The notes under the pieces were generated by a model. The model saw only the letters and a program-made list of their open reading frames with translations, was not told the origin of the DNA and did not search any database. From positions 14,302,310 to 14,366,309 of the forward strand of contig NC_092575.1 in assembly GCF_037975245.1 (NCBI RefSeq): a DNA stretch of 64,000 bases, read 5' to 3'. How positions within the stretch are numbered: position 1 is the stretch's first letter; every line of letters starts with the position of its first letter. The stretch is from Apostichopus japonicus. Taxonomy: Eukaryota > Echinodermata > Holothuroidea > Aspidochirotida > Stichopodidae. Shown here piece by piece: positions 1 to 10,839 of the stretch. The position numbers were made by a program, and so were the translations under genes.

Positions 1-71
1 TTTAAAGCCCTTCTTAAAGTATGAATGCAAAAAACATCAAAAACATGGAATGAGAGGCACACGGTACTCAC

Positions 72-3000
72 AGCCCCATCAAGGTCCAGAGCTTGAACGA
101 GCGAATCCCTGTCACCAAATTCCACATAACAGAACCCTACGGATGAGAAAATAAATCAGAACTTAACATTGCGATGTTTGCAGAGAGAAACAGGACAACA
201 ACAAAAAACGGTGGACGGGGGAGGGGGGGGGGTCGGGGGGAGGCGGGGTAAAATGATTTTCCACTTTTCGTGTCTTTGGTAACTTTATGCTAACTATTAT
301 GGTACCCGCAATATTAATGGCATTAATGTTCTTTTAAAGGATAGCGATGATGACGGTCTTGCTGATTTTCCTCCGCTGTTTAGTTCTTTCCTTTAGCAAT
401 GTGATTTCATCGATGGTTTGACAAGACTTCACCAGAAATAGAGAGAACTATATTGCAAAGGTCGGCAGTTTATGACTGCACTAAGCAAGGCAAAATTTCC
501 GACTTCTCACATCCGTTGAAGTCTACTGTACATCTCCGCTAAATGGGTGACATAATCCACAAAAGTGCCTCAAAATACGAAACGGGCAATTTTGGCCATT
601 TTCATTACGGCTTTGTAGATTATAATTGCGATTACAGAAGTGGTTACAATTTGATTAACAAAACACAGCTGCTGCAGTGTCTATCAGTGCAGCTACATAC
701 AGAGTACACAAATTTGGGGGCATGCGAAATTACCATATTCTACCATACTGTTTGAGTGTTTGAAGCTAGATTCACAAACAGTGGACTCCAGTAGCTTGCT
801 GAAGTTAGTTTCATCATTTCAGACTGGAAGATATGGTCCGAACTTCCAAAGTTCCACTTGGCTGTTTGTTTATAAATTCTTTTTTGCATATGTCTTTGTT
901 TACTTTCATTAGGATCTTCATTCCTTCTACAAGTTTTCCTAACATTTTACATTCATGAAAGTTTTTATTGATAGTTTTTTATAGGTTCCCTCTCCTTCAA
1001 AATATGAAGAGGCGGTACTTACCTTTAAATCGGTCATTGTCTCTGTCTCTAACCAGTCTAATGCTTTTTATCTATGCAAAAAAAGGGATGAAAAATGAAT
1101 ATGGTGTATAGATAGCTTTAAGATTGCTATGAGAATAATGCCTCATACACTGTAGAATTTATATACAGCTTAGGCCAACCACAAAAATGTATTGAGTTAC
1201 AGTAAAAATGGCATCCATACTTCTGCAGGAATTAAACTAAGAATACTGCAAAGATCTCTAGAACTTAAAATGATTAAGAGGAAAGGTTTACCTCACAGTA
1301 AACTCATTTAGGCCACAAATTCTATCACATTTCCTGTCAGTACTTTGTAGGGGAAAAAACCTAATTTGCAGGCTAGGCCTATTGGTAGGTTTCACTTCCT
1401 TGTGTGAAGGAAGCATATAGGACACAAGTGTATCAAATCTACTACATAGTATTCATAAAGGCACCTACAGCACAACACATGTATAAGATTCACAATAACT
1501 GAACTGTACTTGTTACATGTAAGCTTGTTTTACAAGGCTTCATATGTTGGCCACTGGTGATGGCACATGACCTTTCACCTTCCCCAGTGACAAAAAAAGT
1601 TGAGAACTTACTAAGCAGCATCTACATAATTACAGTAACTGAATGTTCATGCCATCCAATCATGGTATAGTTATCATATTTGTAGGCCATGGAGTATTAA
1701 ACCAGTTCTACAGACACCACACACACATGTCATCACTATCATATGCAAATTGCTTTTGCCTTTAGGCAAGGAATCAAAAAGGCGCCTCTGTGCGGAAATC
1801 TTTAGATGTAAAAACGAATCAGTACTTATCCATTAAGGAAAAATGTATTTGGTGAAACAGTAAAAAGTATGCCATCTTTGATGCTGAATTTTGATAAAAT
1901 CCGATCTTTCTGTTTTAGTAAACTTGTTAGATTGGGTTAATTTTGGAAATGAAACACAAAAGACCTCATTTCAAATCATAAAACAATCAATGATAAGAGT
2001 TTTCTTTTTATATCAATGATATTTTTAAACTCCATTTTCTCCCAGAATATGTTACTGAACAACTTAATAAGCGAAAAGAAATAAGCGAAAAGAAGGGGGG
2101 AAAAAAGGGGTATTTGAATATAATTAAAAATAGAACAAAGATCCAAATGTCCTTACAGGTAAACCTTCAAAAATGTGATCTAAATCTCCCTGGACACAGT
2201 CATCAGGCAGATTACCAACATAAGCTGTGAATGGTTCTTCTGTGGGTATCGGTTTCACTGGCCTACCAGATCCGCCATATCCATGTCCTGAGTCTTGTCC
2301 GCTAGAAGAAAGAATTCATTCTGACCGTTAAATTACAGACAAAAATGTCCACATGTTACAATCTCACTCAGCAAGAGATCTATTACTCCGACATTTAAAA
2401 GAGTTTCAATCTTTAAAACAAAAAATTGTTTCATACACTGAAGCACCACAGTATTTATGATTCAAACTGATTTCGTTTTACTCCTTTATTTCTTCTTCTT
2501 TTTTTTCACTTCTGAACCAACCCTATCACTACCGTTGTTTACTTTTGTCATGTTAATCTGTCATGCTTTTACAATCTATTTTATAACAAGTATCCGTAAA
2601 TATTTGTTGCAGAAATAAATAAACATTCAATAAAATGAAAAGAAAGTTATTTGGTTGGTGTAGTTTCTATGGAGTTTTGGCATATCAAAACATAGCCAGG
2701 ACACCATGGCACCACAGCTTTAGTGCACAGCAATGGGAGAACAGGTTGGATAGGCCTAAGTTTGTGCAACTATGATATTGTGATGCCCTACATGTGCCAT
2801 ACAGAAGCTTTCTTGTAAGACACTTTAGGCTCGCCAAATTGCTGAATTATTGAAATATTATGCAAATATACCTCAACAAATGTTTTAAAGAACCCTTCAA
2901 CCCTAATGGTACCATTAAGCTGATGTAATACCCATAGTATAGTTGTGTTGTAATAAACCGTTATCTGGGGGTGGGGGTAGAGAGAACGAACAAATATAAG

Positions 3001-4653
3001 CAATTAGGTTACTGGGAAATGTATCCTCATTTCAGTGGATATGCCAGGGTCACACTAATTAGCGTCAACTCACGACAACTCACGACAACTCAAGACAACT
3101 CAAGACAACAGGTTTAAAATACCATCAAATACCATCAAATACAATTGATGTTATCAGAGTATATCTGGAAACACGTTTAAAAGTGACTGGAACCAGCGTG
3201 CATACAGATCTTTCACGGGAAAAAATGTTTTTGTCGTAAAAATCGCCAACTTTTTTCTAACGTTGAATTGGACGACGTGATGCCATTGCGCTTGCGCAAT
3301 GACATTGGACCGAACCATTACACTACAGGTAAGTGTAATTTTTCAATAACATATGTAAATTACAATGGAAAAACAATAAGTATTCATTATTTTAAAAACA
3401 TTCAATGATTTGACGGAGAGAATAATAAAACCGGGCAAGATGATAGTAAGCAAGACTCTGTAAAATTAATAATAACATATGTAAATTAAAATGGAAAAAT
3501 AATAAGAAGTATTCATTATTTTAAAACATTAAATAATTTGATTTGGAGTTCATTCACCATACTTTGGTGCTTTATTACTACGACAACCCACCTTACCGAC
3601 ACTGTACACAAGGTACTTTCCAAACCTAGCACAAACCCACCCATATTATAATGGTTCGGTCCGATGGCATTGCGCAATCGCAATAGCATCACGTCGTCTA
3701 ATTCAACGTTAGGAAAAAGTTGGCGATTTTTACGACAAAAACATTTTTTCCCGTGAAAGATCTGTATGCACGCTGGTTCCAGTCACTTTTAAACGTGTTT
3801 CCAGATATACTCTGATAACATCAATTGTATTTGATGTTATTTTAAACCTGTTGTCTTGAGTTGTCTTGAGTTGTCGTGAGTTGTCGTGAGTTGACGCTAA
3901 TTAGTGTGACCGATATGCCAGGCCTTTCTAAAACGACGTTCAGGTACAGGTTGTAAAAGTTAGGATGAGAAATTAATTTGACAAGGATTAAATTGCCAAT
4001 CCAAACCTCTCAAATGCACTATTAATCACCCCCCCCCCCCACATACTACTGTATATATGGGAATGTACAGTAAATGTAAAACAAGATCGGCCTAGCCTAA
4101 TTCTCAATTGACAAAGACAGTCATATCACTAGTCTTAAATCATAGTGCTGGTAATCTAGGTGTATTTATCCTTGCAGGAATGCCTATTTCTATGGGATTT
4201 GCAGACGGGTTGTACAGACTCATATGACAACATCTTTTCTGTAATTCTTAGAGTATGTTACTTGTTAACTTGTTTACTAGTACTACAATTTCCCAATGAC
4301 ACGGCCCTAGCCTATCCACTAACCACTCACAGTAACACTAACACATACCATCGGCATCAGCATGATTTACATAGCCTAAGTTCGCCTACAATACAGACAC
4401 GCATGTTGGGTTACTGTTCCCTGTTATAAATACCACAAGTACTATTAGTACATGTATGTAGCTGGGGAAACACCAATGTCCATTAGGCTTGTGTGCAAGG
4501 AAACCTGATAACAGTATGGTGAACAGTTCGCTGAGACATGTCCTTAGGATGGATACCTAAATTTTACGTACGATGAACCACATTATAATCACCGACTTCT
4601 TATATCACTTACCTGCCATAACTTGATCCATAACCTTGTGAATATCCTGACAT
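72..4653 (-). CDS. EIF4H: Translation initiation factor eIF4H, 5' part (partial, continues past left edge)
   Basis: eIF4H is a cytoplasmic RRM protein that stimulates the eIF4A helicase during cap-dependent initiation. Four coding exons on the minus strand join in phase: 4613-4653 (start ATG at 4651-4653), 2157-2301, 1023-1071 and 72-136. They give 100 residues. The N-terminus is Gly/Ser/Tyr-rich. An RRM then starts with RNP2 (AYVGNLP), passes through SIRLVRDRDNDRFKG, and reaches RNP1 (KGFCYVEF). All junctions are GT-AG. The pattern VGNLPxxxVQGDLDxIF fits eIF4H better than its relative eIF4B, which has a different RNP2 context; that choice rests on remembered family sequences. The second half of the RRM and the C-terminal region lie beyond position 1. 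The human protein has about 248 residues. The introns hold a dispersed repeat (320-751) and a foldback element (3049-3910). Confidence 0.88.
218..247 (+). repeat. G-rich tract in EIF4H intron
   Basis: This short tract holds several runs of four or more G separated by one to three bases. It could form a G-quadruplex on the plus strand and is C-rich on the EIF4H transcript strand. Similar G or C runs recur in the window (for example near 7321, 12170, 58982 and 60303), so it is probably ordinary low-complexity sequence. Confidence 0.5.
320..751 (+). repeat. Dispersed repeat A, copy 1
   Basis: This stretch in an EIF4H intron is similar along most of its length to 38221-38962 in an LRWD1 intron. 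Shared blocks include GCATTAATGTTCTT at the left, a central block with TTTAGCAATGTGATT, and CTACCATACTG at the right. The 70-residue open frame at 543-755 lies inside the repeat and is not considered a gene. No terminal repeats or target duplication were recognised, so the element class is unknown. Confidence 0.65.
3049..3910. mobile_element. Foldback-type non-autonomous DNA element, intact
   Basis: The 862-bp element is bounded by very long inverted repeats of roughly 260 bp. Its left end starts GTCACACTAATTAGCG and its right end is the reverse complement. Inside each arm are tandem variants of a 10-bp unit (ACGACAACTC and AAGACAACTC). The flanks carry an 11-bp direct repeat GATATGCCAGG (3038-3048 and 3912-3922), read here as a target-site duplication. 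The central part contains an imperfect internal duplication around AACATATGTAAATTA. It has no coding capacity. A second copy, truncated and in the opposite orientation, is at 25275-25875. The element sits in an EIF4H intron. Confidence 0.85.
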
Positions 4654-4689
4654 TTTCCGAATTTTTACAGGCCTCGTTTATAATCAAGG

Positions 4690-6845
4690 GACCTGTACAT
4701 ACGAGTGAGGCCAGAAGGAAATTTAACGAAGAGTTCTTTTTGAATTAGAACTAACAAATCATCTTATTTTTGCAAAAATAGAATACAAAATATCATTAAA
4801 AAAGCTATTTTAAAAATATATAGAGCTTTATAGTTTTTTATGTTATTTAAGGAGCTAAAACTAAAATATGTACAAATTAATGGAATATTATTTCGTTTGT
4901 CGATCTTGCCCTTATGTACGGACGAAAAAGATCAGTATCTGAGTAGCGGTAAAACGTTAGACTACTATGATCTATTATATGGTTTGGAGTTTTTTTTTTA
5001 TCCCGAATTATCTTTGAATCGAAATTAAATACTTCATAGATATCTTTAGATCATTGAAATTTATCTCGTAGTTGAAGTAAACATATCCGTGATTCGAGGT
5101 AAATTATCTTGTTAGTTTGTTTGAAGATATTAATATATCACACAAGGTTTTGAATAGCCCAAGAGAATCTGGTGCATATTATAGTGAGAGTTCGGGAGAC
5201 TACAGGTGTGTAACGCACTTTTATCACCACACTATAGGATGCCTTCCCTGATTAGTTCGCGATATTCTGGAACCGGAAAATACGTTTTCTACTCAAAAAG
5301 TTGGATCGAGAAACACAACACGTTGCCGATGATCCTCGGTTTGGAACTTATCAGGGTTAAATGTACCATCATACCAAGGGGCCACTATGACGGGAGGGGG
5401 GGGGCGCAGAGTGGTTCAGTGTAGCACCTCCAGAGCGACGGTCGTCGGGAAAATTTTCCTTCGTTTATGGAATTCATAATATTTTCGAGAAATTTATGTC
5501 GGGAATTTTTTAATTCGCGCCAGCTAGGGCGGGCATGGGCGTCACTGGGTGTTGGGTATAATATATACCTTTAAACCTTGAAATTATGCCCCGTGGGACC
5601 AAAGTGACGGCTGTTGGGAAAATGTTGCCGTTTTAAAAGAAACCATGACTTTTTTGGGGGGAGGGAGGGTGACGAGTTTTTATTCATTGGGAGGGGGTCA
5701 CGTTTTCGGAGGGAGGAGGGGAACGGTTATTGTGAACTTCCAGAGTCTCTTTAAGACTATATTTAACTAAAAATGAACATGACCAAGTTATTCTGCATGG
5801 TTATTTGAGACAAACACGAAAGATCGGTTTTTATATAGCTATAAGAATTAGACAGAGCTTAGCGTAGGCTTCCGAAACAGACTCGAAATCTAGATGTTTC
5901 ATCTCAAAAATTCCACTTCCGTGTTACATAGCAAAGTTTCGACTTTGACCTTGAAGTGTTCATATTATTTGTCAAAAGATTTAAGTTTCGTCTCGAAATT
6001 TTGACAATTCATCTCAAATATTTGACTTTTGATCTCAAAAGCCAAATTTTAAAGTTTCATATCGTAAATTGTTCATTTACATAATTCAGTCGTTTCATAC
6101 AATGACCTCGAAATTTTGACGATTTTTCAGCAATGTTTTTATATCCGAGCCATCTAGAAAATGCGACGAGTTGTTTTTATCCATGCCGCTTGAGCTATAG
6201 AAGTATGGGAATTCCGAGGCCTTTCTTCAAATTGTGGAAGGTTTTTTGTCCAAAAAGTCATAAAAATCGATATTTTAATTGTAATATTTCAGTTCTATTC
6301 ATCTCAAAATGTGACGTTAAGCCATAAAATTTCGATGCTTACATGTCAGTCAAAAGGTCGACGTTTTATCTTCAAGTGTTGACGTATATCTAGAATTTCT
6401 GCTATTAATCTCAGGGGGTGGGGTCGATACTTTATATCATATTGCAACGTTTCATGTCAAAATGACCCCATTTTTTCAAAGTTTTAAAGTTTTAATAGGC
6501 CTAATTGGACATTCTGACGAAAGTAAAAGGGGATCACTAGATTGTTGTTTATCGCCCTGTATCAGCAGCCATGCAGCCTTTGCTATATGGGAGTATTTGA
6601 ATTATTGGGAATTCGAGACCTTTTTTCGGGACAAACAGAGACTTTTGTCCTGCAAAAGCACAAACATCCACCCCTCCCCGTCATTGTTTTTGAAGCTCAG
6701 TGAGCCCCGGCTGATCATACAAATTAGAACAATGCACATCCGCGTGTCATTGAAAGGTAATCCATTGTCGGGAAGGTACCCTTTAGACCAACTGAAGTGG
6801 ATTTTTTTGTTGTAGCGCGTGTAGATTTATCAACGTTATATAATT
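4690..6845. other. Intergenic region between EIF4H and the U2-like unit
   Basis: No gene is supported here. The first 100 bases are likely EIF4H promoter and 5' UTR, judged from position only. G-rich runs occur near 5394 and 5658-5720. From about 5880 to 6475 there are loosely repeated phrases built on ATCTCAAAATTTTGAC. The open frames at 4840-5028, 5206-5424, 6133-6327 and 6462-6815 show no recognisable domain and no match to neighbouring splice patterns. Confidence 0.5.
5880..6475. repeat. Degenerate short repeats (ATCTCAAA..TTTTGAC phrases)
   Basis: Variants of TTTCATCTCAAAATTTTGAC occur again and again at irregular spacing of about 25 to 60 bases, alternating with TTCATCTCAAA and TCGAAATTTTGAC. 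The copies are too diverged to define a period by eye. This may be the relic of an old minisatellite. Confidence 0.45.
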
Positions 6846-7028
6846 GCTACTTCTCGGCCTTTTGGCTAAGATCATGTGTAGTATATGTTCCCTTTCGAGG
6901 GGAATGGTGATGCACACCTGACGATGATCACATAGTCACAGTCCCGATGCAAGGGGACTGGGGTTGAGAGCGGATCAGTCGTTCGGTAGTTTGGTTTTCG
7001 TGCCCAGGTTCTTTCCTGGGCGACTTTT
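6846..7028 (+). ncRNA. U2-snRNA-headed RNA-like unit (chimeric ncRNA or SINE)
   Basis: Bases 6850-6890 match positions of the canonical U2 5' end (CTTCTCGGCCTTTTGGCTAA onward) at 39 of 41 sites. The match covers stem-loop I and the GTAGTA branch-site-pairing segment. After that the similarity to U2 stops. The remainder can fold into a UUCG-capped hairpin (CCCT TTCG AGGG), a GTGAT/ATCAC stem, an AGTCCC/GGGACT hairpin, and a terminal hairpin GCCCAGG TTCTTTC CCTGGGC. A T5 run at 7025-7029 follows and would suit RNA polymerase III termination. A TTTTCG tract before the last hairpin is only a weak Sm-site candidate. The implied length, about 183 nt, is close to that of U2. It could be an expressed U2-derived RNA, an snRNA-headed SINE, or a pseudogene. 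It is not a normal U2 gene. Confidence 0.55.
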
Positions 7029-7029
7029 T

Positions 7030-7673
7030 CTTAAAAAGTATACTTGTTACTTGCATGATGACCGTGCAGACTACTATTATATTCTTCAACGTCTAGCCAG
7101 TTATTAACCTGCACGATAACCGTCAGTAGGGTGGTGGGGGAGGGGGGGGATTGTGCAGTCCGGGAATTTTTACCTTCACCGGGGATAAAGAATAAGACCG
7201 TTTCTACGGGTCAGTAAACCTCCTTATCAATAACATACAACAGATAAAGAGTATAGAGCTACTAATAGACATAATTAGTCTAAACATGCACCAACTGCCG
7301 TCGAAAATATTAGTTACTTGGGGGGGGGGGGGTGGAGACGTCCAGAACCCCGACATTGGTTGGATTTGACTACCCCAAATCCTCACCACTTCCTTTATAT
7401 AGTCTTTCATTTGCCTCTAGCCAAGGCTTCCTTACAGGTTCAACTCAGTCTAAATCAGTCGAGTGATAGCGATAAGCCTATACACAAAATAGACGAAACC
7501 CTCCCTTAAGAACAGAATTACCAAATCTGTGAACCGTATATTACTTTTCAACATCTGAGGGCTCGGAACAACACCTTCAGGCTGATCATAAATTTTCGGC
7601 TCAGTCGTCTTCATGAATGTGAGCGTGATGCCAACATAAGTGGTTCTCATACGCTATTGAACATTGTCATAGC
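7030..7673. other. Intergenic stretch without recognised gene
   Basis: Nothing coding is supported. The stretch holds G-rich runs near 7135 and 7320 and several short frames that arise from them. Confidence 0.5.
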
Positions 7674-8764
7674 CAGTGGCGAGGGAACCGGGGGGGGGGC
7701 TTGGGGGGGGGGGCTCAGCCCCCCAATAAAAAGTTGAGGGGGCAAATGCATGATAAGCCCCCCCAATATTTACCAAGGCTCCGAAACGTGCATCTGCCCA
7801 TTTTTCAATGCATACTTGTCGATCTGTCCGATGCACATGTATACTCTATAGGTGTAATAATTTTAGTAATTGCTGGGGGACCCTCGGCCCGTCCTCTGGC
7901 TATAGACCACATTGTCACCCCAACCGCTTCACGCCCCGTGAAAAGTGGAAGCAGTGAGTGTGAGTACCGGTAAGCGTAACACAACTTCGTCTTAGGCCAA
8001 TGACTTGCCTCATTTCAGCCAGTTCTCCAACATCCCCTTACTTAGTGGCGGAGCGTCCATATATACAGTCAGGGGGCGGATGCCCTCCCCCCCCCCCCCC
8101 TGACGGACTCAAATGGACTGCTGGCGCCCTTTTCAGCTTTTCACTACTTTTTACTTATTCGCGATTTTTGACTATTTTATTGCGCTCGTATACCTATTGA
8201 CATTTGTCATATTCTGTTGGTGTAATTTTCCGACAAAACGGCGACGACACCTATTTATTCTCCGTTTATCTGCAAATTAGCAAGGCCCCGGAAAGGGTCA
8301 TTTCCTGCAATCTAGGGAGTATCTTTACTCAAAAAATTTCTGTACGCTCCGCGCCAACCTGTGGTGGCGCTCCGCTTAGATAGTGTCGAAAGCGCCCCTA
8401 CAGACCATTCTTGCCCTCCATGACCAATACCCTAGCTCCGCCACTGCCCTTACTACACTCAAAACATCTTTGCGAGTACACTACGAGTAATAGCTACTCT
8501 CTTAAAAAAACCCATCGAATATACAAATTACAATGTTTTTACAGACTTTTACGTGCAATCTGAGAAATTGCAGGCTTGAGACCCATATTTTAGGGCTAGG
8601 TATTCGCAGTATGAAACACTCGGAAAGTGCCGTTTCCGGCCATCTGGGGGTTTGAAAAAACCCAAAATTTTCTTGTACGCTCCGCGCCAACCGATGGTGG
8701 CGCTCCGCTTAGATAGTCTCCACACATTAGCCCCCCCAATAATTTTTCCGTTCCGCCGCGCCTG
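7674..8764. mobile_element. hAT-like non-autonomous element, interrupted by a nested MITE
   Basis: The left end CAGTGGCGAGGGAAC and the right end (reverse complement CAGGCGCGGCGGAAC) form an imperfect terminal inverted repeat. Both sides carry the same 8-bp flank GTCATAGC (7666-7673 and 8765-8772). An 8-bp duplication and a CAG(T/G)-type end are typical of hAT elements. The interior has long G/C runs and no transposase frame. A 404-bp relative (8043-8446) is inserted inside with its own duplication, so the outer element is the older one. The interior near 8676-8720 shares the GCGGAGCGCCACCA block with the nested family, which suggests common descent. Confidence 0.75.
8043..8446 (-). mobile_element. 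hAT-like MITE, nested copy
   Basis: The 404-bp element runs from TAGTGGCGGAGC to CTCCGCCACTG and is flanked by a perfect 8-bp duplication CCCTTACT (8035-8042 and 8447-8454). Two relatives in the opposite orientation lie at 43336-43687 and 54002-54334. Shared interior blocks include GGCGCCAGCAGTCCATTTGA and ATGTGACAAATGTCAATAGG, read on one strand or the other. It has no coding capacity and must be mobilised by an autonomous element elsewhere. Confidence 0.85.
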
Positions 8765-8877
8765 GTCATAGCGTGACAGCAATAGAAATGGGGCCTAAAA
8801 AGACTCCGAATTCACACAAGCCCAACCTCGGTTTGGGGCTTGGGGGAGCTATATTTTATAATTGGAAATAAAGGTAC

Positions 8878-8995
<118 letters not shown>

Positions 8996-8999
8996 CGAT

Positions 9000-9539
9000 G
9001 AATGAGCAATGTACCCTAAAGAGTGCCTGGAACCTGTTTGGAAGTTGACTGAGTGCACGTTTAATATAATAGGGTTGCTTCGCTGGCCCATGATTGGCTA
9101 CTCTGGCTAGCTGGTAATTTTACGGTAGACACACTTTTCACCGAGACCTAAGTGGCCACAACTACGTAGTTACGCCACTGGTTTGACTCCTGGTCCGACT
9201 CCCCAATCTGAAACTTGTGACTTTGTGACTGTCCCATGTTATGCAGTTCAGGTTTACTCACGCATTGCAAAAGATGGCGCTATGACGTTTTTGTCAATCG
9301 AGAGTTTGAGGCTAGGCTGAACAATTGACAATAACTTCCGACAGGTGTCACCATAGTAACATACAAGCTTATTCCAAGGGGCTGAATTGAATGTCAGCAA
9401 TTGCAAAAAGCACTGATTGATGAAGCGAACTAAGAGTAGGAATTGCCTCAGTTCAGTCGGAGGCAGACATATCCTGCATAAACTACCATGCATATTTTAA
9501 CGCTAGATAAGCAAACTATTTAATCCAGCTACGGTCTCT
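9000..9539. other. Intergenic stretch upstream of STYXL1
   Basis: No recognised gene. It likely contains proximal promoter sequence for STYXL1, but no confident TATA or initiator element was identified. Confidence 0.4.
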
Positions 9540-9605
9540 ACTTCCTCGATATATATACGTGCCTAAGTTCCCTAACATAACGTTGTGCTGTATCTTTGTA
9601 AGCTG
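9540..9605 (+). other. STYXL1: Candidate 5' untranslated exon of STYXL1
   Basis: A strong donor (AGCTG followed by GTAAGTGACAG) lies at 9605/9606. The first coding exon of STYXL1 begins at a polypyrimidine-rich acceptor at 10839/10840, so an upstream non-coding exon must exist. This is the best donor seen nearby. The 5' boundary given is arbitrary. Transcript data would settle it. Confidence 0.35.
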
Positions 9606-10839
9606 GTAAGTGACAGTATAGGCTAGGCCTGTGTTAAGTACAAGCCTGTGTAGGCTAGAGCTTACTGAGGCCTAGGCTAGGGCTAGACCTACGTAGGATA
9701 ATACTTTTAGTACGCAACACCGTGCTTGAAGTAACATGAGATGTCTAATGTTAATACTGGAGCCCAGTGGAGTACAGGGGTTTCACCAAGCAGTACGGTG
9801 GTGTACCCAAAATTTGTGTACTGTGTTAATAATTGTTATACTTCTAAATTATAGTTATACATCATACATGTCGTAACAATGTGTGATTGAATTAAAGTGC
9901 GCGTCAACTGTGTGAGGGTGTTAAGATTGTTAATGCGTGTGTCGGTTGTGCATGTTGCTTGGCATGTGTGTGGTGTGTGTTTTGTTTGATGGTGCGTTTT
10001 GTGCGTGTTTACTTCAAATAGGGTTTGGAGTGGATTGTGAGGTAGCTATTACTTAGGGTTTATAAAGAAAAGACGTGTTCTATTATCTTGGTACGACTGT
10101 TGGATTTTTCAATAAATACACTTTGACTTAGTGACAAATATAAACTCCCCTGACTGGACTCTTTATTTGTTAAATATGTGTAGGCCCCCATAGGTCTAGC
10201 TACACTGATAGTGATATTGTTGATAGACCATGTTCGTAAATCAAGTCGTAGATACTTTTAGAATTGCAATCTACAAAACCTTAACAAAAAGTTGCCATAG
10301 TAAAAAAAGGAAACTTCAATTTTGTATTTTGAGACACTTTCTTGGATTTTATTATTTTAACACCCATACATTAAACTTCAACAGATGTGCAAAGTTGAGG
10401 AGAAATTTTTTTGTAAGAAAATTTCTCTTTCTAGCAGTTTGACTCCTGACCTTTACAAGAAGGCCTATGATTCTTCTATTAATGGGGGAATCTGGTCAAA
10501 TTATCAATGAATTAACATAGCTGAAGAATAGAACTAACCACTGAGCAAAATCTTCATCACCCAAGGTTAGGACATTGAAGGTTAATCTATATGCCCTGAA
10601 AATCGTGTAAATTTACCGTAATCCAATTTGTGCTAGGCCAAATGCCGGCCTTGCTTCATTAACCTTAATCTTAATATTGTTAAAACTTACGTTATAGATA
10701 ATACAGAGACTAGAATCAATGGGAAAACTGGGACTTAATCAATCTCAAAAGTAACGTGAAATATCCATGACTAGAAACACATCATTAGAAATGAACATGG
10801 TCTACTATTTAGACTTTCTTCCATATTTTTGTTTTTCAG

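Noticed and set aside
3060-3125. CRISPR-like direct repeats (ACGACAACTC units)
   Set aside because: Units are contiguous with no spacers and form part of an inverted arm in a eukaryotic element.
72-4653. eIF4B as the identity of the minus-strand RRM gene
   Set aside because: The RNP2 context and the VQGDLD and SIRLVRD segments fit eIF4H better, and the N-terminus is too short for eIF4B.
6462-6815. 117-residue plus-strand frame
   Set aside because: It shows no domain, lies in a degenerate repeat region and has no matching splice structure.
6846-7028. Functional U2 snRNA gene
   Set aside because: Only the first 41 aligned bases resemble U2; stem-loops IIa, III and IV and the usual Sm site are absent.
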